64,000 nt of DNA from Streptomyces sp. ICC1 (lineage in GTDB: Bacteria > Actinomycetota > Actinomycetes > Streptomycetales > Streptomycetaceae). Made by a program: the position numbers and the translations under genes. Location of the stretch: assembly GCF_003287935.1 (NCBI RefSeq), contig NZ_CP030287.1, positions 5,907,022 through 5,971,021 on the forward strand. The letters run 5' to 3'. The notes beneath the pieces are model-generated. The model worked only from the letters and a program-made list of their open reading frames with translations, was not told the DNA's origin and ran no database searches. Each line of letters starts with the position of its first letter. The stretch's first letter is position 1. Below are positions 1 to 8,768 of the stretch, piece after piece.

Positions 1-617
<617 letters not shown>

Positions 618-663
618 TCAAGCACAGTAAGGGCTGAACCGTCCTTTAGGGCGCACGCCTCCC

Positions 664-704
664 TACGTCCCCGCACTCGGTCCCGTACCGTGTGCGGGGA
701 CGTA
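664..704 (+). terminator. hairpin terminator after eno
   Basis: A perfect 13-bp stem (664-676 with 692-704) encloses a 15-nt loop, 47 bases after the eno stop. There is no long T tract, as is common for Streptomyces terminators. It separates eno from the ftsB-like gene. Confidence 0.6.
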
Positions 705-737
705 TTGCGTAGCGCGTGTGACAGGGGAGGCGGATCA

Positions 738-1226
738 ATGGCCGGGAACCGGGACCGGTTCGCCACGTTCTCGACCGCGACGAGGCTCAAGCAGCTGGGC
801 GAGCGGACCGCGGCGCACGTCTACCGCTCCCAGTCCAGGCGGCAGGTCCGCCGCAGCCGGCTCACCGGCCGGGCCGCCCTGCTCGTCCTCGTCCTCTGTA
901 CCCTGGTCGTCGCCCTCGCCTATCCGATGCGCCAGTACGTGTCCCAGCGCTCGGAGATCGCGGAGCAGCAGAAGGCCGCCACCGCCGCGCGGGAGCGGCT
1001 GGAACGGCTGCGGGACGAGAAGGCGCGCTGGCAGGACAACGCCTACGCGGAGCAGCAGGCGCGCAAGCACCTGCACTTCGTCCGGCCGGGGGAGATCAGC
1101 TACATCATGAGCGACCCCGGGGGCGAAGCCGCCGAGCACCGCCGCAGCGGACAGGCCGCCACCGACCGGCCCTGGTACTCCAACGTCTGGGACGGCGTCG
1201 ACAAGGCCGACCGCCCGGGCGACTGA
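738..1226 (+). CDS. FtsB/DivIC-family septum formation initiator
   Basis: A 162-residue bitopic membrane protein of the FtsB/DivIC (septum formation initiator) family, expected to act in the divisome with FtsL and FtsQ. Order of parts: a basic cytoplasmic N-terminus (residues 1-44), one membrane helix (about 45-63, LLVLVLCTLVVAL), and an extracytoplasmic coiled coil (about 68-105, rich in E, Q and R) followed by the conserved stretch ARKHLHFVRPGEISY. The ATG at 738 is chosen because GGGGAGG lies just upstream (723-729); the frame is open further upstream without such a site. It is flanked by eno and DUF501 in the order usual for Streptomyces. Confidence 0.88.
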   Translation: MAGNRDRFATFSTATRLKQLGERTAAHVYRSQSRRQVRRSRLTGRAALLVLVLCTLVVALAYPMRQYVSQRSEIAEQQKAATAARERLERLRDEKARWQDNAYAEQQARKHLHFVRPGEISYIMSDPGGEAAEHRRSGQAATDRPWYSNVWDGVDKADRPGD

Positions 1227-1293
1227 CGACGTACCCGACGTACCCGACGTCGGTACGCACCCATCCACGAGAACGAAAAGACTTCCTCCAGGC

Positions 1294-1842
1294 ATGCAGA
1301 CGCCCCCGCCCCAGACCGACCGGACCGAGCCGACCGCCGCCGACATCGAGGCGTTCCAGCAGCAGCTCGGCCGCCCGCCGCGCGGGCTGCGCGCCATCGC
1401 GCACCGCTGCCCCTGCGGGCAGCCGGACGTGGTCGAGACCGCCCCGCGGCTCCCCGACGGCACGCCCTTCCCGACGCTGTACTACCTGACCTGCCCGCGG
1501 GCCGCCGGTGCGATCGGCACGCTGGAGGCCAACGGCGTGATGAAGGAGATGCAGGCCCGGCTCGCCGTGGACCCGGAGCTGGCCGACGCCTACCGGGCCG
1601 CGCACGAGGACTACATCACCCGCCGCGACGCCATCGAGGTGCTCCAGGGCTTCCCGAGCGCCGGCGGCATGCCGGACCGGGTCAAGTGCCTGCACGTGCT
1701 GGTCGGCCACTCGCTGGCCGCGGGCCCGGGCGTGAACCCGTTCGGCGACGAGGCCCTGGCGATGCTGCCCGAGTGGTGGGCCAAGGGCGCCTGCGTCACC
1801 CCGTGCGGGGACAAGGCGGAGCAGAAGGACACCGGCGCGTGA
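1294..1842 (+). CDS. DUF501 domain protein
   Basis: A 182-residue protein of the DUF501 family, which is found next to ppx and eno across actinobacteria. The biochemical function is not known. Conserved features are a cysteine pair in CPCGQPDVVETAPRL, the central LYYLTCPRA, the helical LEANGVMKEM and a late VKCLHVLVGHSLAAG segment with candidate metal or redox residues (Cys, His). The stop overlaps the GTG start of the ppx gene by 3 nt (GTGA), so the two are probably translationally coupled. No membrane segment or signal peptide is visible, so it should be cytoplasmic. Confidence 0.88.
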   Translation: MQTPPPQTDRTEPTAADIEAFQQQLGRPPRGLRAIAHRCPCGQPDVVETAPRLPDGTPFPTLYYLTCPRAAGAIGTLEANGVMKEMQARLAVDPELADAYRAAHEDYITRRDAIEVLQGFPSAGGMPDRVKCLHVLVGHSLAAGPGVNPFGDEALAMLPEWWAKGACVTPCGDKAEQKDTGA

Positions 1843-2780
1843 CCCGGGTCGCGGGCATCGACTGCGGTACGAACTCCATCCGCCTGCTCGTCGCGGACTG
1901 CGACGGCGCCACCGGGGAGTTCGTCGAGCTGGACCGCCGGATGACGGTCGTGCGCCTCGGTCAGGACGTGGACCGGACGGGCCGGCTGGCCCCGGAGGCC
2001 CTGGAGCGCACCTTCGCGGCCTGCCGCGAGTACGCGGCGGTGATCAAGGAGCTCGGCGCCGAGCGCGTGCGCTTCGTGGCGACCTCGGCCTCCCGGGACG
2101 CCGAGAACCGGGACGAGTTCGTCCGGGGCGTGCTGGACATCCTGGGCGTCGAGCCCGAGGTGATCTCCGGCGACCAGGAGGCGGAGTTCTCCTTCACCGG
2201 CGCCACCAAGGAGCTGACGGGCACCGACCACCTGGAGAAGCCGTTCCTGGTGGTGGACATCGGCGGCGGCTCCACGGAGTTCGTGGTCGGCGACGACCAC
2301 GTCCGGGCGGCCCGCTCCGTGGACGTGGGCTGCGTGCGGATGACCGAGCGCCACCTGGTGGTCGACGGGGTCGTCACCGACCCGCCGACCGCGGCGCAGG
2401 TGGCCGCCGTACGGGCGGACATCGAGGCGGCGCTGGACCTGGCGGCCGCGAGCGTTCCGCTGGGCGAGGCGCGCACCCTGGTCGGGCTGGCCGGCTCGGT
2501 GACCACGGTCGCCGCGATCGCGCTGGGCCTGACGCGGTACGACTCGGCGGCGATCCACCACTCACGGATCCCCTACGGGAAGGTCCGCGAGATCAGCGAG
2601 CGGATGCTGGCGCTGACGCACGCGGAGCGCGCGGCGATCCCGGTGATGCACCCGGGGCGGGTCGACGTGATCGGCGCGGGCGCGCTGGTCCTGCTGGCCG
2701 TCATGGAGCGGGTCGGGGCTTCGGAGGTCGTGGTCTCCGAGCACGACATCCTCGACGGAATCGCCTGGTCGATCGCCTGA
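1839..2780 (+). CDS. ppx: Ppx/GppA-family phosphatase (exopolyphosphatase)
   Basis: A 313-residue Ppx/GppA phosphatase that removes terminal phosphate from polyphosphate or pppGpp. The ASKHA-fold motifs are present: N-terminal phosphate loop GIDCGTNSIRLLVAD, central VVDIGGGSTEFVVG and late GLAGSVTTVAAIAL. At this length it is the short actinobacterial form without the C-terminal HD domain of E. coli Ppx. The start is the GTG at 1839, which overlaps the DUF501 stop; the frame is open further upstream only inside DUF501. Polyphosphate versus pppGpp preference cannot be read from the sequence. Confidence 0.9.
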   Translation: MTRVAGIDCGTNSIRLLVADCDGATGEFVELDRRMTVVRLGQDVDRTGRLAPEALERTFAACREYAAVIKELGAERVRFVATSASRDAENRDEFVRGVLDILGVEPEVISGDQEAEFSFTGATKELTGTDHLEKPFLVVDIGGGSTEFVVGDDHVRAARSVDVGCVRMTERHLVVDGVVTDPPTAAQVAAVRADIEAALDLAAASVPLGEARTLVGLAGSVTTVAAIALGLTRYDSAAIHHSRIPYGKVREISERMLALTHAERAAIPVMHPGRVDVIGAGALVLLAVMERVGASEVVVSEHDILDGIAWSIA

Positions 2781-2857
2781 CCGAGGTCCCGAGGGGGCTC
2801 CGGGAGGTCTTCCGGGGCTCTTACGGAGGCCTTAGGTCCCGTCGTCCACACGAACTT

Positions 2858-2873
2858 CGTGAAGTTCTTCACA
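2858..2873. promoter_or_regulatory. candidate Rex (NADH sensor) operator
   Basis: CGTGAAGTTCTTCACA matches the Streptomyces Rex/ROP operator TGTGAAnnnnTTCACA at 11 of 12 defined positions. Rex senses the NADH/NAD ratio and controls respiratory genes in S. coelicolor. The position upstream of a type 2 NADH dehydrogenase gene fits that role. Binding itself is inferred. Confidence 0.6.
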
Positions 2874-2920
2874 AGGAAAAGATGCCCGTGAGGGCTCTTG
2901 AGGGGCCTTTTGGGTGACTC

Positions 2921-2944
2921 GAGGGCCCTCCGGGCCTTCTTTTT
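2921..2944 (+). terminator. intrinsic terminator downstream of ppx
   Basis: An 8-bp stem (2921-2928 with 2932-2939, one G-T pair) with a 3-nt loop is followed directly by a run of Ts (2940-2944 region). A U tract is unusual for Streptomyces and makes this a classical rho-independent terminator, probably for the DUF501-ppx transcript. Confidence 0.6.
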
Positions 2945-3142
2945 GCGAGCGTTCGTGCGAATGACGGACGCCGGGAGGCTCCGGCGGTAGGTATCCACGA
3001 ACCGGGTGGTCTACTCCGCTTAGAGGGTCGGAGCCCAGTTCAGGACTGGTGCTCAACGCCTCCCGTTACACCGTGGTTCCCGTCCCGCGCCATGACCTCG
3101 GTCACGTGGGCGGCGGAGTGTAGCAGAGGGTCTCGAGTCCCT

Positions 3143-3158
3143 TGTGAAGGGGCTCACG
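3143..3158. promoter_or_regulatory. second, weaker Rex-like site near the ndh start
   Basis: TGTGAAGGGGCTCACG has one perfect Rex half site (TGTGAA) and a degenerate second half (4 of 6 matches to TTCACA). It lies about 35 bp before the ndh ATG, a position suited to repression. It is weaker than the site at 2858-2873. Confidence 0.4.
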
Positions 3159-3192
3159 AGCGTCACTCCATGGGGTGCTGGATACTCGTTCC

Positions 3193-4578
3193 ATGAGCAC
3201 CACGGAGCGTCCCAGGATCCTCGTTGTAGGAGGTGGGTACGTAGGCCTGTACGCAGCCAAGCGCATCATGAAGAAGATGCGCTACGGCGAGGCGACCGTC
3301 ACGGTCGTCGACCCGCGCTCGTACATGACCTACCAGCCCTTCCTCCCCGAAGTGGCCGCAGGCAGCATCTCGCCTCGGCACGTCGTCGTACCTCTGCGAC
3401 GCGTGCTGCCCAAGGCTGAGGTTCTCACCGGCCGGGTCACCAGCATCGACCAGGACCGCAAGGTCGCCGTCGTCACGCCGCTGGTCGGCGAGGCGTACGA
3501 GCTGCCCTTCGACTACCTGGTGATCGCGCTCGGCGCCATCTCCCGCACCTTCCCGATCCCCGGCCTCGCCGAACAGGGCATCGGCATGAAGGGCGTCGAA
3601 GAGGGCATCGGCCTGCGCAACCACGTACTCGAGCAGCTCGACAAGGCCGAGTCCACGACGGACGAGGACGTCCGCCGCAAGGCCCTCACCTTCGTCTTCG
3701 TCGGCGGCGGCTTCGCCGGTGCGGAGACCATCGGCGAGGTCGAGGACATGGCCCGCGACGCCTCGAAGTACTACTCCAGCATCAAGCGCGAGGACATGCG
3801 CTTCATCCTGGTCGACGCGGCCGACAAGATCCTCCCCGAGGTCGGGCCCAAGCTCGGCACCTGGGGCAAGGAGCACCTCGAGTCCCGCGGCATCGAGATC
3901 TACCTGAGCACCTCCATGGACTCCTGCGTGGACGGCCACGTGGTGCTGAAGAACGGCCTCGAGGTCGACTCCAACACCATCGTGTGGACCGCCGGCGTCA
4001 AGCCCAACCCGGTGCTGGCCCGCTACGGCCTCCCGCTCGGCCCCCGCGGCCACGTGGACGCCCAGCCGACCCTCCAGGTCACGGGCACCGACTACATCTG
4101 GACCGCCGGCGACAACGCCCAGGTTCCCGACCTCGCGGCCCGCAAGGCCGGCGTCGAGAACGCCTGGTGCCCGCCGAACGCCCAGCACGCGCTGCGCCAG
4201 GCCAAGGTCCTCGGCGACAACGTCATCTCGGGCATGCGGGGCTTCCCGCAGGCGCCGTACTCGCACGCCAACAAGGGTGCGGTGGCGGGTCTCGGCCTCC
4301 ACAAGGGCGTCGCGATGATCGTCATGGGCAAGATGAAGATCAAGGTCAAGGGCCGGCTCGCCTGGTACATGCACCGCGGCTACCACGGTCTGGCCATGCC
4401 GACCTGGAACCGCAAGATCCGCGTCTTCGCCGACTGGACCCTCGCGATGTTCCTCAAGCGCGAGGTCGTCTCCCTCGGCGCCCTGGAGACTCCCCGCGAG
4501 GAGTTCTACGAGGCCGCCAAGCCGGCTCCGGCCCCGGTCGCCGCGAGCGTCCCGGCCGAGAAGGCCAAGGCCTCCTGA
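3193..4578 (+). CDS. ndh: type 2 NADH dehydrogenase (NDH-2), FAD/NAD oxidoreductase
   Basis: A 461-residue membrane-associated flavoprotein that passes electrons from NADH to menaquinone without proton pumping. The FAD-binding GxGxxG is at the N-terminus (ILVVGGGYVGLYAAKR), the NAD-binding one in the middle (FVFVGGGFAGAETIGE), and the second FAD contact in YIWTAGDNAQVPD. The C-terminal third holds the basic, amphipathic region (KMKIKVKGRLAWYMHRG) that attaches such enzymes to the membrane. The ATG at 3193 is preferred because the protein then begins just before the FAD fold; an in-frame GTG at 3175 is possible. Rex-like operators upstream suggest control by the NADH/NAD ratio. Confidence 0.88.
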   Translation: MSTTERPRILVVGGGYVGLYAAKRIMKKMRYGEATVTVVDPRSYMTYQPFLPEVAAGSISPRHVVVPLRRVLPKAEVLTGRVTSIDQDRKVAVVTPLVGEAYELPFDYLVIALGAISRTFPIPGLAEQGIGMKGVEEGIGLRNHVLEQLDKAESTTDEDVRRKALTFVFVGGGFAGAETIGEVEDMARDASKYYSSIKREDMRFILVDAADKILPEVGPKLGTWGKEHLESRGIEIYLSTSMDSCVDGHVVLKNGLEVDSNTIVWTAGVKPNPVLARYGLPLGPRGHVDAQPTLQVTGTDYIWTAGDNAQVPDLAARKAGVENAWCPPNAQHALRQAKVLGDNVISGMRGFPQAPYSHANKGAVAGLGLHKGVAMIVMGKMKIKVKGRLAWYMHRGYHGLAMPTWNRKIRVFADWTLAMFLKREVVSLGALETPREEFYEAAKPAPAPVAASVPAEKAKAS

Positions 4579-4621
4579 CCGGCTCCGGCCGGCCGTACGA
4601 GGAGCACGACCCAGAGTGACC

Positions 4622-4665
4622 CCGAAGGGGCCGCCCGCCATCCGTGGTGCGGGCGGCCCCTTCGG
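4622..4665. terminator. hairpin terminator after ndh
   Basis: A perfect 17-bp GC-rich stem (4622-4638 with 4649-4665) with a 10-nt loop lies 44 bases after the ndh stop and before cfa. No T tract follows. Confidence 0.75.
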
Positions 4666-4755
4666 CGTACCCGTACTCCGTAGGAGCAGGCCGGACGCTT
4701 GACCGGCGCCGGAAATGGGTAGGCCGATCGGTCGGAACTTTCTGGAGGTGCCTCG

Positions 4756-6078
4756 ATGAACGACGCCGCGCCGCGGCTGGCCGCCTTAACCGAAACCCTG
4801 ATGGGCGCCCCCCTGCCCGTCCGCATACGGGCCTGGGACGGCAGCGAGGCCGGCCCGGCCGACGGCCCCACCCTGGTCCTGCACCACCGGCGCGCCCTGC
4901 GCCGGATCCTGTGGAAGCCGGGCGAGCTGGGGCTGGCCCGCGCCTGGGTGTCCGGGGACCTGACCGTCGAGGGCGACCTCTTCGAGCTGCTGGACCGGGT
5001 CGGCGGGCTGCTCTGGGAACGGGACCCCGCGCCGGCGGACGCCCCCGGGCCCGCCGGGCGCGCCGCCCTGCTGCGCGATCCCGGCACGCGGGCCGCCGTA
5101 CGCTCCCTCGTGGGCCTGGCCCGGCCGTGGCCGGCGCCCGCCCCGCCGCCGGAGGAGGCCGTCCGGCGCGGCGGCGGCCCCCGGCACACCAAGGGCAGCG
5201 ACCGGCAGGCCATCAGCCACCACTACGACGTGGGCAACGCGTTCTACGAGCACGTGCTCGGCCCCTCGATGGTGTACTCCTGCGCCTACTGGACCCCCGG
5301 CGGGAGCCTGGAGGACGCCCAGCGGGACAAGCTCGACCTGGTCTGCCGCAAGCTCGCCCTGAGCCCCGGCGACCGGCTCCTGGAGGTCGGCTGCGGCTGG
5401 GGCTCCATGGCCCTGCACGCGGCCCGGGAGTACGGGGCCAGGGTCACCGGCATCACGCTCTCGCGCGAGCAGGCCGCCTACGCCCGCAAGCGGGTCGCCG
5501 AGGAGGGCCTCGCCGATCTGGTCGACATCCGGGTGCAGGACTACCGGGACGTCGGGGACGGACCGTACGACGCCGTCTCCTCCATCGGGATGGCCGAGCA
5601 CGTCGGCGCCGAGCGCTACCGCACCTACGCCCGCACCCTGTACGGACTGCTGGGGCCGGGCGGCCGGCTGCTCAACCACCAGATCGCGCGCCGCCCCCAG
5701 CCGGACGAGGAGGCCTACCGCATCGACGAGTTCATAGACGCCTACGTCTTCCCCGACGGGGAGCTGTCCCCGATCGGCACCACCGTCGGCGAACTGGAGC
5801 GGGCCGGCTTCGAGGTCCGCGACGTGGAGGCGCTGCGCGAGCACTACGCCCTCACCCTGCGGGCCTGGGTGGCACGGCTGGAGGGGCGCTGGGAGGAGGC
5901 GGTCCGGCTGACCTCGCCCGGCCGGGCCCGCGTCTGGCTGCTGTACATGGCGGCCTCGGCGCTCGCCTTCGAGCACAACCGGCTCGGGGTCAACCAGGTG
6001 CTCGCCGTGCGCACCGGGAAGCGGTCGGCCTCCGGGCTGCCGCTGCGCGCCCGCGAGTGGCCGGCGCCGGCCCTCTGA
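4756..6078 (+). CDS. cfa: cyclopropane-fatty-acyl-phospholipid synthase family methyltransferase (TTA codon)
   Basis: A 440-residue SAM-dependent enzyme of the CFA synthase/mycolic acid cyclopropane synthase family, expected to modify unsaturated acyl chains of membrane phospholipids. Signatures: the family motif SHHYDVGNAFYEHVL, SAM site LEVGCGWGSMALHAA, and later IGMAEHVGAERY and LLNHQIARR. The N-terminal ~130 residues form the typical lipid-binding region. GGAGG lies 6 nt before the ATG at 4756. Codon 11 (4786-4788) is TTA, the codon read only by bldA, whose gene lies about 5 kb downstream; translation should therefore be restricted to times when mature bldA tRNA is abundant. Function is inferred from the family. 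Confidence 0.88.
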   Translation: MNDAAPRLAALTETLMGAPLPVRIRAWDGSEAGPADGPTLVLHHRRALRRILWKPGELGLARAWVSGDLTVEGDLFELLDRVGGLLWERDPAPADAPGPAGRAALLRDPGTRAAVRSLVGLARPWPAPAPPPEEAVRRGGGPRHTKGSDRQAISHHYDVGNAFYEHVLGPSMVYSCAYWTPGGSLEDAQRDKLDLVCRKLALSPGDRLLEVGCGWGSMALHAAREYGARVTGITLSREQAAYARKRVAEEGLADLVDIRVQDYRDVGDGPYDAVSSIGMAEHVGAERYRTYARTLYGLLGPGGRLLNHQIARRPQPDEEAYRIDEFIDAYVFPDGELSPIGTTVGELERAGFEVRDVEALREHYALTLRAWVARLEGRWEEAVRLTSPGRARVWLLYMAASALAFEHNRLGVNQVLAVRTGKRSASGLPLRAREWPAPAL

Positions 6079-6083
6079 CGGCG

Positions 6084-6128
6084 GAAGGCCGAGGGCCCCG
6101 CGACACGGTCGCGGGGCCCTCGGCCTTC
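6084..6128. terminator. bidirectional terminator between convergent genes
   Basis: A perfect 21-bp stem (6084-6104 with 6108-6128) with a 3-nt loop lies between the cfa stop and the end of the convergent ABC permease gene. It can serve both transcripts. Confidence 0.8.
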
Positions 6129-6144
6129 GTGCGGCGGCGGCCGG

Positions 6145-8706
6145 CTACTCCGTCTTGATGGCGGTCAGCATGTTCAGCCGGGCGGCGCTGCGGGCGGGCC
6201 ACATGGCAGCCAGGGCGCCGACGATGCCGGCGAGCAGCATGAAGATCGCGATCCGGTCGAAGGGGATGACCAGGGCGTAGTTCGGGATCGAGCCCTTGAT
6301 GGTCTCGCCGACGGCCCAGGCGATGAACGTGCCGAGGGCGACACCGATGACCGCGCCGAAGAGCGAGATCACGATGGCTTCCAGCCGGATCATGTTCTTG
6401 ACCTTGCCGCGGTCCAGGCCGATCGCCCGCAGCATGCCGATCTCCTGCGTCCGCTCGTACACCGACATCGCCAGGGTGTTGACGACGCCGAGGACCGAGA
6501 TGATCAAGGCCATGCCGAGCAGTCCGTACATGATGTTCAGGGCGGTGTTGATCATGCCGCCCATCTCGTTGCGGATGTCCTGCTGGGTGGCGAAGGTGAT
6601 CGCCGGGTTCTTGCCGAGGGCGTCGACGAGGGCCTTCTCGCCCTTGTCGGAGGGGCCGCCGTCCATCTTGACGAGCACCTTGGGCAGGTTCGGCTGCTCG
6701 CCTTGCGCGAGGTGCTTGCCGAGGACGCCGTGGTCCACCACGTAGGAGGAGAGCATGCCCTCCATGTCCTTGTAGATCGCGCCGACCTTCAGGTCGGCCT
6801 CCTTCCTGTCCTCGAAGGTGACCTTCAGGGTGGAGCCGACCGACAGGCCGTTCTTCTTCGCGGCCTTCTCGGCCACCGCGACCTCGCCCTTGGCGATGTT
6901 GCTGATCTGCCCGCTGACCACGTCGAAGTTGAGGAGCTGGCCGATGGTGGCCGGGTCGACTCCGGAGACGGAGCCGAACTGCGTGCCGTCACCGAGCTGG
7001 AGGTAGCCCTCCTGCTGCGGGGAGACCGCCTTGACGCCCGGCGCCTTGGCCAGGGCCGGGAGCACGGAGGGGTCGAGGCTGCCGAAGGAGTCGCCCATGG
7101 AGACCGTGTAGTCGGCCTTGAGGTTGTCCGTCGTCATCCGGTCGATGGCCTTGCCCATGGTGATGCCGAGCACGGACAGCGCGGTGACCAGGGTCAGGCC
7201 GATGGCCAGCGAGGCGGCGGTGACCGCGGTGCGGCGCGGGCTGCGGACCGCGTTCTGCGCGGCCAGCTTGCCGGCGACGCCGAAGACCTTCTCCAGGAGC
7301 GGGCGGACGGCCGCGATGACCGGGCGGGAGAGGGCCGGCAGCAGGATGATGATGCCGATCATCGTGAGGAAGGCGCCGGCGCCGATGATCATCTTGCCGT
7401 CCTTGCCGGTCAGCGCGCCGCCCAGGACGGCGAGCAGACCGAGCAGGGTGATCGCGCCGCCGATGCTGTTGCGCAGCACCAGGGACTTCGCGGTGGCCGG
7501 CAGGTGGGCGCTGCCCATGGCGGCGACCGGGGCGATCTTGGCGGTGCGGCGGGCGGGCAGCCAGGCGGCGAGCATCGTGACGAAGACGCCGATGACGATC
7601 GCGGCGGCGATGGTGCCGGGGGCGACGACCAGCGGGCCGGCCGGGATCTTGACGTCGAAGGCGTTCATCGTGGAGCGCATGCCGACCGCGAGGCCGATGC
7701 CGGCGATCAGGCCCATGGCGGAGGAGATCACGCCGACGACCAGGGCCTCGGCCAGCACCGAGCGCTTGACCTGGCCGCGGTTGGCGCCGACGGCGCGCAG
7801 CAGGGCCAGTTCCTTGGTGCGCTGGGCGACCAGCATGGTGAAGGTGTTGTAGATCAGGAAGATGCCCACGAAGAGCGAGATCAGCGCGAACGTCAGCAGC
7901 ATCTGGTTGACGTTCTTCATGCCGTTGCTGATGTTCTTCGCCTGCTCGGCGGCGAGCTGCGCGCCGGTCTGGGCCTTGGCGTCCTTGCCGACGATCGGCT
8001 TGATCTCGGCGAGGAGCCGGTCCGCGTCGGCGCCGGCCTTGGCGCCGACCGAGAGCTCCTCGTAGAAGCCGGGCTGCAGGTAGAGCTGCTGGGCCGTGGC
8101 GGTGTCGAACAGGACGAGCGAGCCGCCCGCGTTGACCGCGCCGTCCTCCGTGGTGAACACGCCGGCCAGGGTGTACTCCTTGGCCGGGCCGTTGTCCGCC
8201 ACCCGGACCTTGTCGCCGACCTGGTACTTGCCGCGCTGGGCGGTCTCGTTGTCCAGGGCGATCTGCCCGCCGCCGGCCGGACCGCTGCCCTGGATGAAGG
8301 TGTAGCGGGGGTCCTTGCCGTCCTTCAACGGGTAGAAGTTGGCGCCGGAGTTGGACCAGCCGGAGCCGAGCAGCTTGCCGTCCTGGTCGCCCACGGCGGC
8401 GAAGCCGTGCACGCGGCCGGAGGCGCTGTCCACGCCGCCGAGCGCCTTGACCTTGTCGAGGGTCTGCTGGCTGATGCCCGGCTCGCCCTCCTGGGTGCCC
8501 TCGGTGTTGCGGGAGGGCCCGTAGGAGGTGACCGATACGGCCACGCCGTCGTAGCTCTTGGCGGACTGGTTCGACATCGCCTTGCCGACGGTGTCGGTGA
8601 AGACGAGGGTGCCGGAGACGAAGGCGACGCCGAGGACGACGGCGAGCACCGTCATCAGCAGTCTGGCCTTGTGCGCGAGCACGTTGCGCAGGGCGGTACG
8701 GAACAT
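6145..8706 (-). CDS. ABC transporter permease, FtsX/LolE (MacB) type
   Basis: An 853-residue membrane protein with two FtsX-type permease domains. An N-terminal membrane helix (ARLLMTVLAVVLGVAFVSG) is followed by a large extracytoplasmic domain, a three-helix block (around 260-400), a second helix pair, another extracytoplasmic domain and a final three-helix block near the C-terminus (TALNIMYGLLGMALIISVLGVV). Segments such as VYERTQEIGMLRAIG and VAQRTKELALLRAVG are the coupling helices that contact the ATPase. The start ATG at 8706 gives a protein beginning MFRTALRNVLAHKARL, the usual beginning of the family; its ribosome site is weak. It is downstream of its ATPase gene (gap about 60 bp). 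The substrate is unknown; such pairs export lipoproteins, peptides or drugs. Confidence 0.88.
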   Translation of the reverse strand: MFRTALRNVLAHKARLLMTVLAVVLGVAFVSGTLVFTDTVGKAMSNQSAKSYDGVAVSVTSYGPSRNTEGTQEGEPGISQQTLDKVKALGGVDSASGRVHGFAAVGDQDGKLLGSGWSNSGANFYPLKDGKDPRYTFIQGSGPAGGGQIALDNETAQRGKYQVGDKVRVADNGPAKEYTLAGVFTTEDGAVNAGGSLVLFDTATAQQLYLQPGFYEELSVGAKAGADADRLLAEIKPIVGKDAKAQTGAQLAAEQAKNISNGMKNVNQMLLTFALISLFVGIFLIYNTFTMLVAQRTKELALLRAVGANRGQVKRSVLAEALVVGVISSAMGLIAGIGLAVGMRSTMNAFDVKIPAGPLVVAPGTIAAAIVIGVFVTMLAAWLPARRTAKIAPVAAMGSAHLPATAKSLVLRNSIGGAITLLGLLAVLGGALTGKDGKMIIGAGAFLTMIGIIILLPALSRPVIAAVRPLLEKVFGVAGKLAAQNAVRSPRRTAVTAASLAIGLTLVTALSVLGITMGKAIDRMTTDNLKADYTVSMGDSFGSLDPSVLPALAKAPGVKAVSPQQEGYLQLGDGTQFGSVSGVDPATIGQLLNFDVVSGQISNIAKGEVAVAEKAAKKNGLSVGSTLKVTFEDRKEADLKVGAIYKDMEGMLSSYVVDHGVLGKHLAQGEQPNLPKVLVKMDGGPSDKGEKALVDALGKNPAITFATQQDIRNEMGGMINTALNIMYGLLGMALIISVLGVVNTLAMSVYERTQEIGMLRAIGLDRGKVKNMIRLEAIVISLFGAVIGVALGTFIAWAVGETIKGSIPNYALVIPFDRIAIFMLLAGIVGALAAMWPARSAARLNMLTAIKTE

Positions 8707-8768
8707 GGTGGAGGAGTCCAGGTGTAAGGGGCCGGCGGGGACGGGCGTCTGCGAGGGGCGGGCGTCCC

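Larger units (their letters stand above)
2781..3192. other. 412-bp intergenic region upstream of ndh
   Basis: No coding gene is visible. The region holds a near-consensus Rex operator (2858-2873), an intrinsic terminator (2921-2944) and a second, weaker Rex-like site (3143-3158) close to the ndh start. The terminator lies between the first Rex-like site and ndh, so a promoter at that site would have to read through it, or the ndh promoter lies downstream of 2945. Confidence 0.7.

Noticed and set aside
4644..6158. A 504-codon plus-strand frame over the cfa gene
   Set aside because: It is a low-complexity Arg/Pro/Gly shadow; the cfa frame has all motifs and a ribosome site.
6703..8727. A 674-codon open frame on the plus strand
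   Set aside because: It lies antisense to the FtsX-type permease, has no family character and reflects the high-GC codon bias.
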